A DNA stretch of 8,705 nt from WHSM01 sp050701635. Its GTDB lineage: Bacteria > Actinomycetota > Actinomycetes > Mycobacteriales > Micromonosporaceae. A program made the translations under genes and the position numbers. The stretch covers positions 1 through 8,705 of the forward strand of contig JBOGDF010000240.1 in assembly GCA_050701635.1 (NCBI GenBank). Reading direction: 5' to 3'. The notes under the pieces were generated by a model. That model was not told the origin of the DNA. It worked only from the letters and a program-made list of their open reading frames with translations, and did not search any database. Position 1 is the stretch's first letter. Every line of letters begins with the position of its first letter. Positions 6,446 to 8,705 of the stretch are shown piece after piece.

Positions 6446-7149
6446 CGCAGGTGCCCACTCGCGAGCAGGGCTGGCAGATCCTCGACCGCGCTGATCGTGA
6501 GTCCGGTCCAGGCGGTCTCGCCGTACGACAGCGCCTCCGGGCCACCACGACGGCGTACGCGTACCGCTCGCATACCGGCGTGACGGGCGCCGTCCAGCTC
6601 GGAGCCGCCGCCGTCGCCGCAGTAGACGGACGTGGACGGTTCCGTGCCGAGCTGGCCCAGGACCTCCTCGTACAGCTTGGGGTGTGGCTTGGTCTTGCCG
6701 GCCCTGCAGCTGAACACGACCGCATCGACACGGGCCGCCAGGTCGGACCCGAGCCAGGCTTCTGCGACATCCGCGGCTACGTCGCTGAGCACGCCCACAC
6801 GGATGCCCGTCTCGCGCAGCGTCTGCACTGCGTCCAGCACGGTCTGGTCAGCGAGGAGACGGGGTACGGCGAGGCCGCGGAGGCAGTCAGATAGCACGGG
6901 CACTGCCGACTGGTCCGCGGCGCACATCGCCGCCAGGTGCGAGGCGATCGCCTGGCGGTTGCCGAGCTGTCCGTTGTGGCGGACTGGCCAGCTCTCCGTC
7001 AATGCGTCGTCGACAGCCGATGGCGAGACGTCCATGCACCCAGCCATTAATGACACAGCGCGAAGCCGGTCGGCTGTGCGTGGCGCTGCCACCAGCGTCC
7101 CGAAGAGATCGAGGACGACGGCTTGGATACCATCGCTTGGCCTCGCCAT
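6442..7149 (-). CDS. HAD-superfamily hydrolase, probable small-molecule phosphatase
   Basis: This 235-residue protein is the first gene of the long minus-strand operon. Motif I is VVLDLFGTLV (11-20), with nucleophile Asp14 and Thr18. The second Asp usual in phosphatases is Phe, as in haloacid-dehalogenase-like members. An alpha-helical cap follows (about 25-100). Motif II is the Ser in GVLSDVA (119-125), motif III the Lys in AGKTKPHPKLY (150-160), and motif IV the acidic pair in VYCGDGGGSELDGARHAGM (175-193; Asp179 and Asp186). The ATG at 7149 has GGGAG 8 bases upstream. The reading frame extends to 7281 but has no better start. In this operon it may dephosphorylate the ribosyl-phosphate product of the TrpD-like enzyme. 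Because the second motif I Asp is missing, a dehalogenase or phosphonatase-like activity cannot be excluded. Confidence 0.83.
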   Translation of the reverse strand: MARPSDGIQAVVLDLFGTLVAAPRTADRLRAVSLMAGCMDVSPSAVDDALTESWPVRHNGQLGNRQAIASHLAAMCAADQSAVPVLSDCLRGLAVPRLLADQTVLDAVQTLRETGIRVGVLSDVAADVAEAWLGSDLAARVDAVVFSCRAGKTKPHPKLYEEVLGQLGTEPSTSVYCGDGGGSELDGARHAGMRAVRVRRRGGPEALSYGETAWTGLTISAVEDLPALLASGHLR

Positions 7150-7246
7150 GACTATGTCTCCCTTGGCTGTTGTCCGCGTTTCGCTCCGACGAGGAGGGCA
7201 CGCAACTGACCGTGGAGACAGCGTCACCCGAATGCCGGCGGCCGAG

Positions 7247-7275
7247 AATGTACGCACATCGCACCCGCACCGAAC
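7247..7275 (-). promoter_or_regulatory. Candidate promoter of the HAD-to-TyrRS operon
   Basis: On the minus strand, TACATT (7252-7247) resembles a -10 box. TTCGGT (7274-7269) lies 16 bases upstream as a poor -35, lying inside the second direct repeat. A weak -35 buried in activator-type repeats suits an activator-dependent promoter. It would give a leader of about 90 bases before ATG 7149. This is a by-eye match only. Confidence 0.35.
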
Positions 7276-7286
7276 CGGCACCGAAC
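7257..7286 (-). repeat. Three direct repeats with 11-base period (possible SARP/Pho-box-type operator)
   Basis: On the minus strand, GTTCGGTG (7286-7279) and an identical GTTCGGTG (7275-7268) are followed by GTGCGATG (7264-7257, 6 of 8 matching). Starts are exactly 11 bases apart, one helical turn. Streptomyces antibiotic regulatory proteins and PhoP bind direct repeats of about 7 bases at 11-base spacing, overlapping the -35 region. Here the second repeat falls where the -35 of the candidate operon promoter would be. The regulator is not identified. Confidence 0.5.
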
Positions 7287-7292
7287 TTCGTC

Positions 7293-7298
7293 AGGGGA
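7293..7298 (+). promoter_or_regulatory. Ribosome binding site supporting the GTG start of the aminotransferase
   Basis: AGGGGA stands 7 bases before GTG 7306. The later in-frame ATG codons (7327, 7330, 7339, 7342) have no comparable Shine-Dalgarno, so GTG 7306 is preferred. Confidence 0.65.
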
Positions 7299-7305
7299 CG
7301 GCTCG

Positions 7306-8130
7306 GTGACCGCGAGCCGCGCTGTCATGATGGGCGACATGATGGAGCTGAACGGCAATCCGGTCTCGCCCGAGGACCTTCGCTCGCTTGCCCTGTGCAA
7401 TTACGGGCACTTCACCTCGATGCGGGTGGAGGAGAAGCGGGTGCGCGGCCTCGCCCGCCATCTGGAGCGGCTCACCCGCGACTGCCGGACGATGTTCGGT
7501 GCCGAGCTGGACCCCGACCGGGTCCGCCATCTTGCCCGTCGCGCGGCCGAGGCGTCTGAAGGTGCAGTCGTCATACGGGTGACCGTGTTCGATCCCTCGC
7601 TGGACCTAGGCCATCCCGCAGACGCCAACCAGCCGCAGATCCTGGTCACCACGCGCTCGGCCAGCACTGGGGACCTACCGCCGGTCAGGCTCGCCACGAC
7701 GCGCTATGACCGCGACATTCCCGCGGTCAAGCACATCGGCCTGCTCGCCACCCTGTATCACCGGCGCCAAGGGCAGCTCGGCGGCTACGACGACGTACTG
7801 TTCGTCAACTCAGATTCCCAGGTGTACGAGGTAGCCACCTCCAATATCGCCTTTGTCGACGGCGATCGAGTGGTGTGGCCCGCAGCGGAATGTCTGCCGG
7901 GGGTCACGATGCACCTGATCAAGGAGGTCCTGGAGAAGGCAGGCATCTCTTCCGAGGACATCCCGATCAGCCCGGACGAAGTGTCGCGTTTCCGGGCTGC
8001 ATTCCTGACCAATGCGGCTGTCGGTCTGCGTTCGGTCGTCGCGATCAACGCCCAGCCGTTCGCGGAGGACATCTCGTTTATGTCACTCCTCCGCAAGGCG
8101 TACCTGGCGCTGCCTGGCGACCCCCTCTGA
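7306..8130 (+). CDS. Class IV PLP-dependent aminotransferase / 4-amino-4-deoxychorismate lyase-like protein
   Basis: This 274-residue fold-type IV PLP enzyme belongs to the superfamily that includes branched-chain aminotransferase, D-amino acid aminotransferase and aminodeoxychorismate lyase (PabC). The N-terminal part has YGHFTSMRV (33-41) and RGLARHLERL (47-56), the usual Arg/His-Leu-x-Arg-Leu helix. The PLP Schiff-base lysine is Lys142 in AVKHIGLLATLYHRR (140-154). The cofactor-nitrogen glutamate is Glu175 in VYEVATSNIAFV (173-184). LPGVTM (197-202) is the phosphate-binding turn, and FLTNAAVGLRSV (233-244) completes the site. It is divergent from the long operon and may share its control region. 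It could supply an amino acid or an arylamine such as p-aminobenzoate, but sequence alone does not separate these activities. Similar proteins are common in actinobacteria, so membership in the pathway is likely but not proven. Confidence 0.83.
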   Translation: MTASRAVMMGDMMELNGNPVSPEDLRSLALCNYGHFTSMRVEEKRVRGLARHLERLTRDCRTMFGAELDPDRVRHLARRAAEASEGAVVIRVTVFDPSLDLGHPADANQPQILVTTRSASTGDLPPVRLATTRYDRDIPAVKHIGLLATLYHRRQGQLGGYDDVLFVNSDSQVYEVATSNIAFVDGDRVVWPAAECLPGVTMHLIKEVLEKAGISSEDIPISPDEVSRFRAAFLTNAAVGLRSVVAINAQPFAEDISFMSLLRKAYLALPGDPL

Positions 8131-8221
8131 CTTGCGCGCTGGGTGCCTATCAGTACACCCTCCGACTACGCTGTCTGGCGATTGGCAAGGATCCGGGCCA
8201 CAAGGGCGAGGGGGCAAAGCG
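8131..8221 (+). other. Short spacer before the regulator gene
   Basis: This 91-base gap follows the aminotransferase stop. TACGCT (8167-8172) could serve as a -10 but has no paired -35. I see no strong hairpin terminator. The regulator may have its own promoter here or be cotranscribed. Confidence 0.35.
8208..8214 (+). promoter_or_regulatory. Ribosome binding site selecting the TTG start of the HTH gene
   Basis: GAGGGGG lies 7 bases before TTG 8222. The next possible start, GTG 8231, would be 16 bases away, and ATG 8282 would cut off the conserved WSGVETRALREARR segment. Confidence 0.6.
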
Positions 8222-8705
8222 TTGGCCGCGGTGCAGCGATGGTCGGGCGTCGAAACTCGTGCCCTGCGAGAAGCCAGGCGCATGAGTATCCGCGAGTTTG
8301 CCGAGTACCTCGGAGTGAGCGAGCGCGCTGTGTCGAAGTGGGAGGCACGTGGCGACCAGATCTCGCCCCGTCCCGACACCCAGGCGATGCTGGATACCGC
8401 ACTCGAGCAGGCCGGCGCCGATGTCCACGGCCGGTTCAAACTGCTGATCAACAGCGGGTCCGTGAGCGGTGCGGTCGAGCCTGGCTCCTCGGACCCAGCG
8501 GCCTCGCCGGACACCGATGGCCCAGTTCTGGTGCGCCACCCCGCTGACGGGAAGACGATGGCTCTCGTCGCCGCTGGCGTGTCGCGTGCCACGGTGATGG
8601 GACCACCGGTTTGCCACGAGCTTGGGACCGGCTCGGGCTCGGGTCGCGGGCCGTGTGGTGATGGTGGCCTACCGGCTGGCGGTGGTCAACTTTCGGGTCG
8701 GGCTG
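8222..8705 (+). CDS. XRE-like helix-turn-helix DNA-binding protein (runs off right edge)
   Basis: The first 161 codons of an open frame begin at TTG. Residues 7-20 (WSGVETRALREARR) and MSIREFAEYLGVSERAVSKW (21-40) form a helix-turn-helix. It is followed by PRPDTQAMLDTALEQAG (49-65), a pattern very common in Streptomyces-type HTH proteins that often carry a C-terminal effector or enzyme domain. PVLVRHPADGKTMALVAAGV (101-120) looks like the start of a second segment. After about residue 120 (8581) the frame turns into Gly/Pro/Ser-rich low-complexity sequence without recognisable motif, while frame 3 opens a plausible stretch (8661 to the edge, MVAYRLAVVNFRVGL). That may mark a frameshift or a different gene beginning. 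It could regulate the adjacent cluster, but such proteins are abundant genome-wide and no target is visible. Confidence 0.72.
   Translation, partial: MAAVQRWSGVETRALREARRMSIREFAEYLGVSERAVSKWEARGDQISPRPDTQAMLDTALEQAGADVHGRFKLLINSGSVSGAVEPGSSDPAASPDTDGPVLVRHPADGKTMALVAAGVSRATVMGPPVCHELGTGSGSGRGPCGDGGLPAGGGQLSGRA

Larger units (their letters stand above)
7150..7305. promoter_or_regulatory. Divergent intergenic control region
   Basis: This 156-base spacer separates the minus-strand HAD operon from the plus-strand aminotransferase, so both promoters should lie here. It contains the direct-repeat array and the candidate minus-strand promoter listed separately. I see no convincing -35/-10 pair for the aminotransferase, no riboswitch-like fold and no terminator. 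Confidence 0.6.

Noticed and set aside
7150..7281. 44-residue extension of the HAD protein into the divergent spacer
   Set aside because: The extension is Arg/Thr-rich with no domain, and the HAD fold starts directly after ATG 7149, which has its own ribosome binding site.
7170..7559. 129-codon plus-strand frame overlapping the aminotransferase start
   Set aside because: It is out of frame with the clear class IV aminotransferase, and its sequence is shadow-like and Arg/Pro-rich.
8083..8592. 169-codon minus-strand open frame over the HTH gene
   Set aside because: The plus strand in this region encodes a clear helix-turn-helix protein; the minus frame has no motif.
1..8705. tRNA/rRNA genes, CRISPR arrays, insertion sequence ends, phage or att sites
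   Set aside because: No cloverleaf, repeat-spacer pattern, transposase or terminal inverted repeat was seen on either strand by eye.

Overview
The window reads as high-GC actinobacterial DNA (Streptomyces or a relative). GC-rich third codon positions, GTG/TTG starts, strong AGGAGG-type ribosome binding sites and the style of the helix-turn-helix protein at the right edge all point that way. This is judged by eye and the species cannot be named.

Layout. From about 7149 down to the left edge, eight genes lie head to tail on the minus strand: HAD-family phosphatase-like hydrolase, zinc-dependent MDR dehydrogenase, anthranilate-phosphoribosyltransferase (TrpD)-like enzyme, TrpRS-like class I aminoacyl-tRNA synthetase, SAM methyltransferase, GT4-type glycosyltransferase, GT2-type glycosyltransferase, and the N-terminal part of a tyrosyl-tRNA synthetase cut by the left edge. 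Four junctions are 4-base ATGA/GTGA-type or similar stop/start contacts, or one gene's stop lies inside the next gene's leader. No gap exceeds about 46 bases, so this is almost certainly one operon. A divergent class IV PLP aminotransferase gene starts at 7306. After a 91-base gap comes a same-strand gene for an HTH regulator, cut by the right edge. The 156-base divergent spacer holds a three-unit, 11-base-period direct repeat placed against a possible promoter for the long operon, in the manner of SARP or Pho-box sites.

Interpretation. This looks like part of a specialised-metabolite cluster rather than housekeeping DNA. The TrpD-like enzyme keeps the fold's PRPP/metal landmarks but not the usual anthranilate-binding region. 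Paired with a HAD phosphatase and an alcohol dehydrogenase, it suggests ribosylation of an unusual acceptor, removal of the 5'-phosphate, and oxidation. The two glycosyltransferases and the methyltransferase would then decorate the product. The two synthetase paralogues (TrpRS-like with a tryptophan-type pocket, and a TyrZ-type TyrRS unlike the usual Streptomyces TyrS) could serve aminoacyl-tRNA-dependent assembly or self-resistance. I recognise the families but not the cluster. The pathway order and product are inference.
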